Shown here in pieces: positions 1 through 19,731 of a stretch of DNA of 62,000 nucleotides; position 1 is the stretch's first letter; the number at the start of each line of letters is the position of its first letter. The position numbers and the translations under genes were made by a program. Source of the stretch: Glandiceps talaboti (Eukaryota > Hemichordata > Enteropneusta > Spengelidae); NCBI RefSeq assembly GCF_964340395.1, contig NC_135552.1:4787201-4849200 (forward strand). Reading direction: 5' to 3'. Below the pieces are notes generated by a model. The model was not told the DNA's origin and searched no databases. It saw only the letters and a program-made list of their open reading frames with translations.

Positions 1-1667
1 TGAGATACTGTTTCAATACGGACAACAGTCATTGGAAGTGACGGTGTTGTTGTATGTAATCACGTAAGGACACAAAATCGTACAATTATCAGTTCAAACG
101 ATTCTGAAATGCTCTCTTGAGAATTGTCATACTATTTTGAGATATTACAATGCCTTTGTAAGTGCCTTAAATGAACTTGAAATGCAATATTGAGCTGTCA
201 ACATCATTACCAGCCGGAAATGACGGGTTTTTATACACACTAACTATAAAAATAGAGGGACAATTTATGTAAAGAATGTGGATACAAAATGTGTTTTACG
301 GTTTCAGAGAAACATCTACCAGGGACGTTCATATGAAGACATACGGCTTTCCCCAGCATCTAAAGTCTGAGCTCAGACCACTAAAAGTTATCTGAGGTCT
401 GAGGAAGGCACTGTGAATTCTAACTCGGTTGAGTATAAATCAAATCTAAATGAAATGTGTTGAAATGTTGAATATACCCATAATCTAGGAATAATACATG
501 GCTGGTTGACAAACCGATTCACCACACTCTTGGACCAGACAGCAAAATATACTAACTTTACGACGGGTAAAAACGACAGTTCAATAGACTCGTAAAATGG
601 TTACTAGAAAACGCATACATATCGTCGCCATCACTGTCATTAATTTCTTAAAAAATGACACATACGTCTACTGTTGTCAAATATACATGTCATGTATGGT
701 GGTTTACGGGTATGAAAGTAAACATCCAACGCCAGCTAGGACAAGTGGACTGTTACCAGGTGCATGCAATGTAAAAATCGAATTTAGCAGTGACCATCTT
801 TATCTTAAAACGGTACACAACATCAGTGACAAGTGACTTTAGAGAAATTGTTTACTATCAATATGGAAAAAAAACAATGAACACTACTGAGACATTTTCT
901 CTACCGTGGTATTGTGTGCAATTAATTTGTAAAATTAACTTAAAGGCTAGGGGTTAGTTTTGTTAAATACACTTATTTCAACTATCAAAACTTTGCGCGT
1001 TACGTTCTGAAAAAATCCGGGACCAAGTTGGAGAGATGGTATGGGAAAGAAACTGGTTTATTGGTTCATTCATGCCACTGTTCTGGAATAGATAAGCATA
1101 TGGATTAAGCTTAGCATTTTAATACAGTCGCATTCCTGAGTTAATCATTTCAAATGTCTAGCAGCAATTGGTTAAGCTCTTACTCGAAATTCCATCGTCT
1201 TAAACCACACGCTTCATTTACGGCACTGTCCAAGACGCTATTTGGCAGTGTCGCGGAAGAAATAACAACTCTAGTTTGCGAGAATTTCGAAATTCAAGTA
1301 TAACATTACGACATAATTTTGGAATATCAGTATTTCGGAAAACACAACAGTCTCAATTTCCAAAACTACTGTTGAGACTTTTTCCTTGTGTGTATTGGAC
1401 TATATTTACAAGCTGCTATCTCTATCACTCTGTGTTGACTCATATATTTACTTTCTAAATAAGTGTGTAAGTCACAAGTAAATGTAGCACACTAGCATAC
1501 TTTTTTGAAAGTGGTGTCTGAGTTTAATGTGAACAGACTGCGAATATCGCTCGAAAAACGTCGCATTTTCGTTCATCGCATTGCAAGTTTTGTGAAGAAC
1601 TGTTGATCAAAACTGCAGAACTAGCCAGTCTAAATAGAACAGACCAGTCCAAATAGTGTAAATTCAA
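1..1667. other. AT-rich non-coding stretch
   Basis: I see no convincing coding exon, RNA gene or transposon here. Open frames are short and lack splice signals or coding-like composition. Just before 1668 there is a small imperfect direct repeat (CCAGTCTAAATAG and CCAGTCCAAATAG, about 1625-1655). Confidence 0.5.
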
Positions 1668-1913
1668 ATGTCGTTAAACAAAATGCATACCTTCATTATT
1701 ATTATTTTGGTTTATGGTTTGATTTTTCCGTCAACAGCAAATAACACTTCGAAGGAACAAGTGCAATTTCATGTTTCATCATTGCTAACATTTCATGATT
1801 TGTTACTTAGTTTTTGTCAATACTTTCATACATTCAAGGAGAATACAGTTGCAGATAGCTATAGATTTAACAATTTCATATCTCGACTGACATTTTATGT
1901 CAGTAAATGTTAA
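1668..1913 (+). CDS. Candidate small secreted-protein ORF or first exon (unknown)
   Basis: An 81-codon frame opens with ATG and a second Met five codons on. A hydrophobic stretch (FIIIILVYGLIF) and a small-residue/polar segment (PSTANNTSK) then follow, which is the layout of a secretory signal peptide with a cleavage site near residue 25. The rest is low in charge, with Cys near its middle and at the end, and stops at TAA. No splice donor is clear, so it could be a complete small ORF or a first exon read past its donor. I recognise no family. In AT-rich DNA a frame of this length can arise by chance, so this is weak. Confidence 0.22.
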   Translation: MSLNKMHTFIIIILVYGLIFPSTANNTSKEQVQFHVSSLLTFHDLLLSFCQYFHTFKENTVADSYRFNNFISRLTFYVSKC

Positions 1914-3473
1914 TATATAATTATAGTATGCAATAATAATTTCATTACATGTGAAAATTTCATCTCACAGTAAACAATTTTTGAAAGCGAATCCCTAAAT
2001 TTTCGCCGACGGTCTCGTCAGCATCGTCAGGGTGTATTACAATTGGTCGTTATTTGACTCTGTGAGTAGAAATGTTCATTTGTATCTAAGAACCCAGACC
2101 AGAACATTCATTCTCGCAATTTACTAAGTTCATCTTTCAACTGTAAATATTTTTAGTGATAAATTGACAAATAAACTCGAAGCTGAGCAATGATGATAGC
2201 GTATCGTAAGGTTGTCGTTTACATGTATCTCCTGTATAAGTGATAAGCTTATATCGTGTTTTATATATGTTTACTTTGAAAATAGACTTTGATTATATTG
2301 CAGTTAGTACCTTTATTGTGTATTGATTACCAGTATTTTAACCAATACACACAACATAATTTGATAAACTTAGAGCTAACAATATGTATTTTTTGACAGT
2401 TCCAGTGGTGGAATAAAATTTTAAACCGATTGAGTAATATTTGATCACTCGAGTTGTTAAAAATATATTAAACCACCAATCACAGCTTATATAGATCTTT
2501 TGATTTTTTACTTACAAAGACATAATTATTGAAAATGCATAATTCATCAAAGATTAATAAGGATGTGTTTATTTTATACTTTTATTAAGATTGGGTATGA
2601 TAAAAGTATTTCTGACGTCTCTGTTGTTGAAAAACTACCATAATAATGTTCATTTTCTGCCGCCACACCACGCCAGCTGTAATTTCTATTTTGTTAATTT
2701 CACCACTACCCCTATTACAAATGTGTTGGCTCTCCTTTCCCCGAAATATACGCTACTGCTCAGTAATCAAGCTTAAAATAATGCAAACATATTGCGTAGA
2801 CTCTTATTTCGTCATAATTGCAAAAAAAACTTATGAACGTGAAATGTGTATAACTTTACGTCAACCAAAATACATTGACAATTTAAAAAGTGATTTAGGA
2901 GAGAAAAATGAAGCAGAGACTTGAAAATAATTGGAAAGCAACTCGTCAAGTCTAGCAAGATGTAGTTACTAGATATTCTAAATGTAACTATATACATCGG
3001 TGATCCGTGTCGGTTACTATCATTACATTGGTAATAGTCGAACATTTCGAAGTGGTTTCGTAAAATATTTAAAAAAATCGTAGAACCGAATCAACTTTAT
3101 ATATTTTGAATGCGTTGACCGTAACTTTGATATGGTACATAAAATATTTTATACTAAGAATTCACACAGACAATCTGTTTGCAAGCATATTGAGGAATGA
3201 TCTAAGTCGACCCAGCCTTCCCAGACTAACCACATTATTGTAAATTAGCATCGCATTGCAAAGCCATGTTATGTCTCCGATGAAGAGCAAATTGGTTGAT
3301 TGTATCCTAACAAATAAAATGTGGAGGGTGTAGTATAAGTTTTTTGGAAAAAAAACTTTGTAATGAGTTAATAACTAGTATGCTTTTGGTAGGATAGCGG
3401 TGTGAACATCTAATACCACAAGTCATACACCGCCACGCAAATAGGCTAGATAATTATCTATTAATCATCCTTT
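1914..3473. other. AT-rich non-coding stretch
   Basis: No gene or repeat that I can support. Short frames at about 2591-2924 have no splice or compositional support. Confidence 0.45.
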
Positions 3474-3710
3474 GTGGTCACTGCAAGCAGTAATATTAGT
3501 TTCTATTGTCAACCATTCAATATGTGTTATGTGGAATATTATTGGACTTTATCGTTTAGACTATACACATGCCGCGATTCCGATCAAGCAGCTAGTTGCA
3601 TGGAAAGGTTCGGACATGTGTGTCTTCCCGCCAATGATTTTGAAAGACTTCAAAGGAACCCGCAGAAATTAAGCCACAAAGGCATTTGGCTAACTTTTAC
3701 AGCTAATTAA
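3474..3710 (+). CDS. Candidate cysteine-containing exon (unknown)
   Basis: An open frame from about 3474 to TAA at 3708-3710 carries five Cys over about 45 residues (FYCQPFNMCYVEYYW, then TCRDSDQAASCMERFGHVC), as in a small disulphide-bonded extracellular domain. The first codon is GTG, not ATG, so this would be an internal or terminal exon. AG dinucleotides at about 3484-3490 could be acceptors but have a poor pyrimidine tract. No domain family is recognised. The regular Cys content is the only argument for coding. Confidence 0.18.
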   Translation: MVTASSNISFYCQPFNMCYVEYYWTLSFRLYTCRDSDQAASCMERFGHVCLPANDFERLQRNPQKLSHKGIWLTFTAN

Positions 3711-7950
<4,240 letters not shown>

Positions 7951-8232
7951 TGTTTTCAGATTTCTGTTCAGTTTTCTCTCTCTCTGTTTTCTCTTCTGGA
8001 TTTTATTTTTCATTACACAATTAATTGGTTACATATTTTTGATATTTTAACGTTGTTATTGTATGGACTAGATTAGTCCCTAGTGGACTATATCCATGGT
8101 CCTTACCACAAACATACTATCATTTATTGTAAACATTTATTGTGGGTACTGTATTATAAGCTATTGTATATATTTAATTGTTTTATGTTATGTTCTTATT
8201 TTTCTAGTGAAATAAACTTCAATTCAATTCAG
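7951..8232 (+). mobile_element. Probable 3' end of a non-LTR retrotransposon
   Basis: The segment ends in a polyadenylation-like GTGAAATAAACTTC followed directly by ATTCA pentamers (to 8232), a common tail of invertebrate LINEs. Upstream are a T-rich stretch and a small hairpin-prone block (GGACTAGATTAGTCC, 8067-8081) followed by TAGTGGACTATATCCATGG. No reverse-transcriptase residues survive, so clade and 5' limit are unknown. The call rests on the AATAAA plus pentamer tail and general resemblance to LINE 3' UTRs. Confidence 0.35.
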
Positions 8233-10422
8233 TTTAAATAGGGGATTCAGTGTGATTTGAACTGAGAATAGGTTCCAATTTTCATGACCAAAATAGTTTA
8301 GAGTTCATTAGAGAGACGCATTCTAAGTTTTAAGTAATGTATTTTTCACAAATAATTTTCAAGAAATCCTTTCAGTGGAATATTCTTAAAAATAAAGATA
8401 CTACTACAAATTAAGACTTTTTTATTTGTTGTTAATATCACGACATGCGTACACTTCCAACACGTTGGTTGATATAACAACATGTTGTACTCAACATTTT
8501 CAAAAAAAGATAAGACTTGAAAAGTCACGAAATGCATCACCAAAATTAAAGTACTCGATACAACGTGTGAATAAATGATATCATTTACTTCTGTGCAGGA
8601 CCGTCGATTTGTGTGGTTACCTTTTGAAGCCGTTTATTTTCGAAATTTGACAATTCACGGCATGCAATCCTACAGGTGGTTTTGGACGAATTCATCCACA
8701 GCTGAAAACCAAGTCACTCACTAGTAGAAATACCATCTTCATCATTGTCAAACGTACTGATTTTGATGGAATTGCAATTAAAAAAAACCTCACCAAAAAA
8801 AAGATTTTGTCGTCTCTCAAAACTTGAATTAATATTGCAACTTTCATCATCTGGCAACTCGGAGACAAACAATCTTTCTACACATTGCTATGATATTTCC
8901 TTTGTGTTTGTAATACCATTATGATAGTAGTGGATCGTCGCCAAATGATTTACAAAAAAATATATATGTATTTCTGAAAATTGGGTGTAGGTAGTGCAGG
9001 AGTTTACTTTAGATAATTTTATTTTATCTTTATAAAAAAAAATAAGCAAAATGTCGGTCCGTTCAGTGATAGTTTGTAGAAATATGTACAGACATAACTG
9101 GTAAAAAGAAATGTGTTATCTTTTTGTTTTAAATTTTATGGCTTACAGTTGGGTCAGTCAGGGTATCGGGAAGACACATTTTTTTATTCGACCTAAGATA
9201 AACGTAAAAGAAAATGTAACAAAACTATTTGTTTGTCGTACACACCAATAAACCATAGCAACGTCGAGTCAGATACTCTCCGTTTCAGTTAGAATGGTTT
9301 ACATGGCAAATTGCACATTTATCGAATATCAGTCCGTCGTTAAAACATATTGAGTTTTGCTGGCGAATTATTAGCCTTTTTTTTGCGATAAGACACAACA
9401 TACATTTTTACGAAGGATGAAAGCACGTCAAAGATTTCAACGAAAATTGTTCTACTTGAGTCAGTAAGAATGTCAGATTCTGAGAGATTTATTTTGTTTA
9501 TACTGTCTGGATCTAATCTACCTATATTTTTATAATCGCGGTGTCTTCCATTCAAAGAAAGTCTCTATGTAAAACATCAACATGCTGTTCTGGCGGATTA
9601 TGTTCTATTTTTTTCCACTGGTTATGATTGGAATCGGTTTACACAGGTACATTCCGACTTATTCACTGAGATAACCATATCTGTAATGATTAACGAAGAG
9701 TGGTGTTGTCGAACATATATATATTCTGAGTGGACTGCACGTCTAAATCACCCCACTGGTCGGACTGGGACGAGGGATGGATCCTGTTTATGGACATGAC
9801 ACGTTTACTGGAGTGATGCGAACTGTTGACTCAAGCTGGAGACTCGTAGGGTTTATTAAACGAAACTAAAAAACAACTGAAAAAGACCGAGAGCATGTAG
9901 TTTTTTTATTTAATTTGATTCTACCAGAGTAAGTCAAAATAGCAAATATTGAATTCCGTTCAGTCGTTTAAAAATGCGAGGCGGCACTCAGGAATAATCA
10001 CCAATATTGCAACAGGTTGGTGATTTTGTGACCGCCATATATAACCAGCGCAACATACGTACTAGTTTTCTAATATGCGCCATCACGTTCTCGAACCGGA
10101 AAGCCTGATTCCTAATAACGTTTGCAGTCCAGTTATTTCAGGCAAGACTAAATCAAGAATAGAAATGTACTATATTTTCTTTCAACAAAATTCAATATAG
10201 AGATAACAACCGTTCTGCCGGTATGACTGCGAAATCAAGTCGACTTTAGTAGCTGAACAGTGAAGTGTTTGTTGGAACAAGCGCAGTTTGTACGCCATTA
10301 TTCAAATGACAAATTGTCCACTGTGTCGCTACAAAGACTAGATCATGATTTACGTATCTGAATTCTAAACAAAAAAGTCACATAAACAAAAATGTTCAAC
10401 CACATGACCTTCGATCGATGAC
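8233..10422. other. Non-coding stretch
   Basis: Nothing I can support as gene, RNA or repeat. AT-rich with scattered homopolymer A and T runs. Confidence 0.4.
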
Positions 10423-10599
10423 CTACAGTTGCATTTGAAGTGAAAGAGTAAAGCGATTGTTAATTTTCGACGGGTGTCGTATTCTGGAATGCGTGTTCAG
10501 AACCTCGGCGAATGTCATGTCTGACGAAAGATTAAATAACATTACAACGAAGACAAGACCCAGTGGGACTATGATGAACAATATAGTTACATATTTCAT
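10423..10599 (-). CDS. Candidate first exon of a type II membrane protein (unknown)
   Basis: Reading leftwards from an ATG at 10599, the frame gives a short polar N-terminus and then a long hydrophobic helix (TILFIIVPLGLVFVVMLF), followed by a polar segment with SDMTFAEVLN and a basic patch RIRHPSK. That is the layout of a signal anchor, as in Golgi sulfo- or glycosyltransferases. The frame ends at a stop near 10423, and a possible donor (ACT followed by GTAGGT) lies just before it, so this may be a first exon. No catalytic domain is seen and no partner exon was found. The family is not identified. Confidence 0.28.
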   Translation of the reverse strand: MKYVTILFIIVPLGLVFVVMLFNLSSDMTFAEVLNTHSRIRHPSKINNRFTLSLQMQL

Positions 10600-11390
10600 T
10601 TCATTGAATAGCAAAGTTTTATCACCATTATTGAAATGAATTTCTTTTTTATATATTTGAAGATTCAAACGTGCTTTGCATGTGACAAACAGTGACAACA
10701 CATAATACTTTTACGCTACGGATTCCGAAATCAATACCAAGCCTGAGCTTAATGAATTTATTCCACACAAAAATGTTGAATGTTATCGTAGCCTATCTCA
10801 TTTATTTCAGCAGATGTATGTACAAATCATGGCCTGATCTAACACCCTTCAGTTTATTGGGTTGTAAGCAGTTTATCACAAATATTTAATTGCTGTGACG
10901 CTTGTTCATTATGATAAAGTTGTGGAGTTGCTTTGATCATGATGTACTGTGTTCAGCTAGTCTTTGTAGCGAGAACGGTCCACAACTCTGTTGGCGGTAT
11001 CACTTTGATATCCTAGGATATGTCACTCTATACAAGAATAGATCTCTTCTTTTGAGATGTTATCTCAACATTTTTCTTTTTCGTAGTATTACAGTCGTCA
11101 TACGAGTCATATTAAAAATGTTGGTAACAATAGCATAAACCCTAGAATAAAGATAGTAAAGTCATTTTTTCCTAACAGGCACAATTTTTAATAACAATTT
11201 TCCACGACATTTCATTAAAAGTTGCTTTCCCCAAAAGTGACATACTACAATGATTGAAAGGAATCCTAAAAAATAATGCAACATAATGCAAAACAAGGTG
11301 ATTGAAGAACAATGCATAATTCGGACTGAGAGAGTAGAGAGTAGATAGGGAAGACATTAAGTTAGGACTGAAAGTAAAAACACTTAAGAA
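10600..11390. other. Non-coding stretch
   Basis: No supported feature. Short frames only. Confidence 0.4.
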
Positions 11391-11478
11391 AAACAAACAA
11401 ACAAGCAAACAAACAAACAAACAAACAAACAAACACACATGAAATTATGAATGAATAAATAAATAAATAAATAAATGA
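11391..11478. repeat. (CAAA)n and (AAAT)n microsatellites
   Basis: CAAA tetramers with one CAAG variant at about 11391-11435, then GAATGAATAAATAAATAAAT units at about 11447-11478. Confidence 0.9.
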
Positions 11479-11619
11479 AATGGAATGTTTAGAAAACAAA
11501 ATGAATATTATATAAAATGACATAGCGAAACTTACATTTCTAACAAAATATTTCGTAATACTATCTCTTTGAAATGTATCGTTCGCGATATTATTAGTAG
11601 ACAGAATCTCGGCGGAGAG

Positions 11620-11621
<2 letters not shown>

Positions 11622-11698
<77 letters not shown>
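11622..11698. repeat. (AT)n microsatellite
   Basis: About 38 uninterrupted AT units between GGAGAGTC and CCCGGTATG. Confidence 0.97.
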
Positions 11699-11700
<2 letters not shown>

Positions 11701-11867
11701 CGGTATGTACATACAAATATATACCGCGTTAAATATTCGAAGTACATTGTTCTCTCTTTACGATTAATCACATCCTCAAATATTGTTCACAATTATCTCA
11801 TCTTCAAAAACTTTTATTCAAAACGTCGGTGATCTTATACTACTATATTACTTACACCTTTTGTACA

Positions 11868-11885
11868 TAGCTCTCTCTCGCTCTG

Positions 11886-11926
<41 letters not shown>

Positions 11927-11929
11927 CTT

Positions 11930-11996
<67 letters not shown>
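11868..11996. repeat. Compound (CT)n-(CA)n microsatellite
   Basis: Interrupted CT repeats (with CG and TG variants) switch at about 11938 to a pure CA run ending at 11996. Confidence 0.95.
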
Positions 11997-11998
<2 letters not shown>

Positions 11999-12542
11999 AT
12001 ATGGTTGAACACTCGTGCCATCCATCACGTTAACTACAAGATGGTCGGATTGTGTTGCGGTTTCCATATTTTCACTCATATTGCCCAGCCATAAAACAGT
12101 TGATATACAGTTTTAATTGTGTGCAATGCAGCCTGTATTAAATGTTAACAATCCAGGACATATAATGTGATCGGTGTACCAGATGGTGACCATAACAATA
12201 TGAAAACATGCTACCTTTCAAAGACTCGTTATTTTGTTATATTACAGCGATCTTTTCTATTTTATACGCAACAAAACATAATACTAACACTGGTCAGTAT
12301 TTTTTCCCTTTCAGTTGCTCTTTTCGTGAACAGAACTTGTAGGAGACCGACTATACTAAAATCTGAAATAAATCTGAAATGAGATTATATAAACTTTGAT
12401 GTCTATTATCGAAGGTATAAACTTAAAACATTTGAAAAAGAAGACAGGAATTGTAAGCTTATTGCAGTATTCAATTCATTTTTATTCATCTTTATCTACT
12501 TAGATTCTTATTCTGTGACAATTGGTACGTTTTTATTTTTAT
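11997..12542. other. Non-coding stretch
   Basis: Nothing supported. A frame at 12167-12382 has no coding evidence. Confidence 0.4.
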
Positions 12543-12609
12543 CTCATTCATTCATTCATTCATTCATTCATTCATTCATTCATTCATTCATTCATTCATT
12601 CATTCATTT
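12543..12609. repeat. (CATT)n microsatellite
   Basis: About 16 CATT units in a T-rich setting. Confidence 0.95.
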
Positions 12610-12884
12610 AATTTTTTTCCCAAATCCGAAATCCTTTCATACTATGATTCTATTGTATTATGTCATATCACATTTTAACCACATTTATTTAAAATGTAAA
12701 ATGTTCTTGCATCTATGTACATGTAATGTACTTCGATCGTTGATTCGGTTTGACTGTATCGGTGATTTTTCTTGTTTTAATAAAGTAATTGTTAAAAACA
12801 GAATATGATGAACCTCACATGGATAGTTTCTTATAGAAATCGAGTTTAAAAAAATAGAATATAAGTATTTATGTTTACCACCTA

Positions 12885-12964
12885 TGAGAAGAGGGAATGG
12901 AAGAGAGGGGTGGAAGGGAAGAGAGAGGAGGGGGGGGGGGAGAGGGGAGGGAGGGAAGGGGGAT
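12885..12964 (+). repeat. Purine (G-rich) tract
   Basis: An almost pure A/G stretch with many GGG runs, including a run of ten or more G. It could form a G-quadruplex or triplex. Confidence 0.85.
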
Positions 12965-14542
<1,578 letters not shown>

Positions 14543-14966
14543 GAGTCACGGCGAAAAAAAGAAGTAGAAGACACGAAGTGTGATTCACCACAATCAAATG
14601 AATTCTATACTAGGACAATATTGGCTCGCAGGAAGGCAAATTTTAACTTACCTGTTTATATGGCTTGGTTGATCATACTTTGCCATATCGTATTGCAATA
14701 TCAACTTAGTGCCAAAAACTGCGGAAAAGTTTGCGAAATCCGAGCAAACTTGAAAACATTAAAAATGAAATTGTAAATACTCCTCGTCTATCAGTGTGGC
14801 CAGGTTCAAATTGCTTCCGGTAAAACGTTGGACTGTCTTTACCAAACAACAGTTAGTCTATTAATGACGTTGATACCGTCTATCAAGGTTTGATAATAGT
14901 ATGCCGTAAATGGTTCACTAATATTCGTATCTTTTGAAGATGTATTAAAAATAAATCCATACATAC

Positions 14967-15128
14967 CTGTTTGATCCATTGCCGTGATTTGATGGGCTAA
15001 AACCGTGCAAGGACTGGCTGTCAAGTGTTTCAACACTTCGCGTATCTCAGCTACGCTTTCAAGAGATGGGGGAAAGGTGTCGGTTGCCAGGGAAAGGCGC
15101 CACTTTCTCCGCTGTAGCTTGGTGAGGA
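14967..15128 (-). CDS. Candidate internal coding exon (unknown protein)
   Basis: On the minus strand the sequence ...GATCAAACAG is followed by GTATGT, a near-consensus splice donor at 14967/14966. Upstream the frame stays open back to a TAA near 15160. A CTAAC...TTAG acceptor-like site would start the exon at about 15128, within the same frame. The encoded segment reads QRRKWRLSLATDTFPPSLES, AEIREVLKHL, then SPCTVLAHQITAMDQTG. It is richer in GC than its surroundings and looks like globular protein. I recognise no family. No flanking exons of the same gene were identified, so gene extent and exact acceptor are open. An AG a little further in (after CACCAAG or CTACAG) is an alternative acceptor. 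Confidence 0.42.
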
Positions 15129-16693
15129 CTAACGTTAGAATTTGTTTCCACGCTGCTTTTTAATCAGTTTCCCTGGCTTGGTATCCCAAATAGGATTGAG
15201 GTTGTGACCCCCTAACTTACTCAATATCGGTGTAATCGGTTTTGAACAATAGAGACGCTTTACATATACGGAGTGTTCGAAAGTCACTTTTACTGTAGCG
15301 CGAAATAAATAAACCCAATATGAACTTAGATACATCATGCTATATGTACAAGCATGTAACGTCCAAGTAAATTGCTGTATTTCATAATCCACCGATGTGA
15401 AGGATCAAATGTGAATTATAAGAAGTTCGGATAAGAAGAATTTTTTTCTTACACGTAACCTTCGTTCTTCCAAGTCTGTTACCGTCCGGTAAGCCTTCAT
15501 TGCATATAACGGCCTTCGTCTTCCGTCATCAAAACACACTTTCTCGTGAGTACCATCTTTTTACATACATTTGAGCCACGTTTCAATATTTTCATAGTGA
15601 TTTATGCACGTTTTTGTATTCATAATTACAATTCGTGTAAATTAAATCTAAAATCTTTTTTTTTAAAAAGAGTAAAAAAATTTAACATTGATAAAATCAA
15701 AATTCCAGTCTTTGTAAAACTAAGTACGTGTACTAATATTGACAATAATCGTTGGTTTTATTTTCAATTTGTCTTGTTGGTCCACTGTGTTGTGAATTAA
15801 ACGCTAGCATGGAAAAACTATACCTGCAACGTTTACCACAATATTAGTATCAGTTCTGAAAGAGGCAAAATTTGTCTGTGACTACCACTACTTTGCTGTA
15901 TTTCAGTAGTTTTTATCGGAACATTTCCAGCTCCCAAGCTTCGAACGATTTCTCAGTGTTGCACAACCGGTAACAACATATCTATTACTTGCATTTTTTT
16001 CTTTTTTCATCCTAACATTACACTTGTATTTCACGATACAATAGTACAAAGTGAATGGTTCAAATAATCAGTTTGGGAAGAAAAATTACCGATAAACTTA
16101 TTTTCTATTTTTAATATTTTCATTTATGACCCTGTTTTCATCAAATATTTCTTTTTTTTTGCTTCGTCTTTGCTGTCTTATGTATCATTAGTTTAAAGGA
16201 GCCATCCACTAAGTTTGAATTGGTAATCTTCTAAATGGGCGGGAAACAACAAATTGTCTTTTTAAACGAAAACTTCTCGAATTGAACTGGCGTACGGCAA
16301 CTCGTGAAAGTTTACGTACGCCATGCTTTGCAGCCAAGTATGGTATTGTGTGTGAGATTAGCCTTCGCACTTAGAGAAATCCAACCTTTATGTACAAATG
16401 ATATGTTACTCTTCTGTGCACCTAATTATTTACTAACTCAAATCTATAAAAACAATAGCAGTGGTAATTAGATTGGTTGGGACAATAAACGTGACACGCG
16501 CCAAGCACCATCGATTGTTCGCCTGTCTATTCTAATGAAAAGCCCTCCAGGACATCATAAGCTGCCTTTCACAATACGTCATTCTGGATGCCATGTAGGC
16601 ATTATATCGTCGTCAATCATCCGCCAGATTGAATTGACACACGAACTGACAACGACGATGACATCAAACACGATGGAGTTAGATGGAGTCAGA

Positions 16694-16694
<1 letters not shown>
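15129..16694. other. Non-coding stretch
   Basis: No supported gene or repeat. It may be intron of the 15.0-kb candidate exon's gene. Confidence 0.35.
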
Positions 16695-16729
<35 letters not shown>

Positions 16730-16957
16730 CAGAGAAAGAGAGAGAGACTGAGACAGAGACAAAGTCATATATTTATATATAGAGAGACAGACATAGACAG
16801 AGATTTGCCCAAAGGCAGATGGAGGTGTACAGAGAGATACGGCAATTGACATAGACATAGCGATATAGCCAAAGACAGACAGAGATACAGAGAGAAAGAA
16901 AAGCGTACATACATACATACATACATACATACATACATACATACATACATACATACA

Positions 16958-16987
<30 letters not shown>
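16695..16987. repeat. Cluster of (TG)n, GA-rich and (ACAT)n repeats
   Basis: TG units at 16695-16728, degenerate GAGA/GACA sequence to about 16903, then about 20 ACAT units to 16987. Met-Tyr-Val-Cys style frames on the minus strand are repeat artefacts. Confidence 0.95.
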
Positions 16988-19088
<2,101 letters not shown>

Positions 19089-19240
19089 TGCAAAAGTAGT
19101 GAGTAGAAGAGTCCTGATGAAAAAAATTCAATCCTGATGTTTCGAATCAATATTCTTCCTCGTAGGCAAGATATATTGTAGGTCATCCTCCTGACTGTAT
19201 ATATATATATATATATATATGTGTATATATATGTATATAT

Positions 19241-19731
19241 ATATATTATCAACTACTCAATGTGAAATGTATTTTTATGAAATACAAAAGAGATAGACAG
19301 ATAGAGGAATATAGACATAGAAGTAGACCAGCGTGTAATGTTTTATGTCAAAGAGTCAGAATAAAAAGGCTTTGTGTTAGGAAATTAATTCCATTTGTAG
19401 TATCCAGACTACACAATTCGTCGTTTGCAAGCAACATCGGTATTGACTTTATTTTACTGCTATTAATCATACATTAAATTGTACATTTAAAAACGGAAAA
19501 TAAAAGTAGATGCCAAATCCTCATTCCATGATACTAATTATAGGGTTATCCATGGATATATTATCCCTAATACATCCATGGTTTATACCTAACTTCTATT
19601 CAGGAACAATTACATTACAAACTCCCTTTTGTTTTTAACAAAATGATTGAATATGAAGCTTATTACAGTTCATTAACTATTACCATGACGACAAAGACGC
19701 CACAGAAACTAATTTCGGGGTAAGATATTTA
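19241..19731. other. Non-coding stretch
   Basis: Nothing supported. A small palindromic patch around two CCATGG sites lies at about 19546-19581. Confidence 0.35.

Noticed and set aside
19105-19150. Possible further hammerhead (CCTGATGA near 19112)
   Set aside because: There is no GAAAC on the same strand at the proper distance and no closing helix. The GATTCGAAAC on the other strand is not preceded by CTGATGA.
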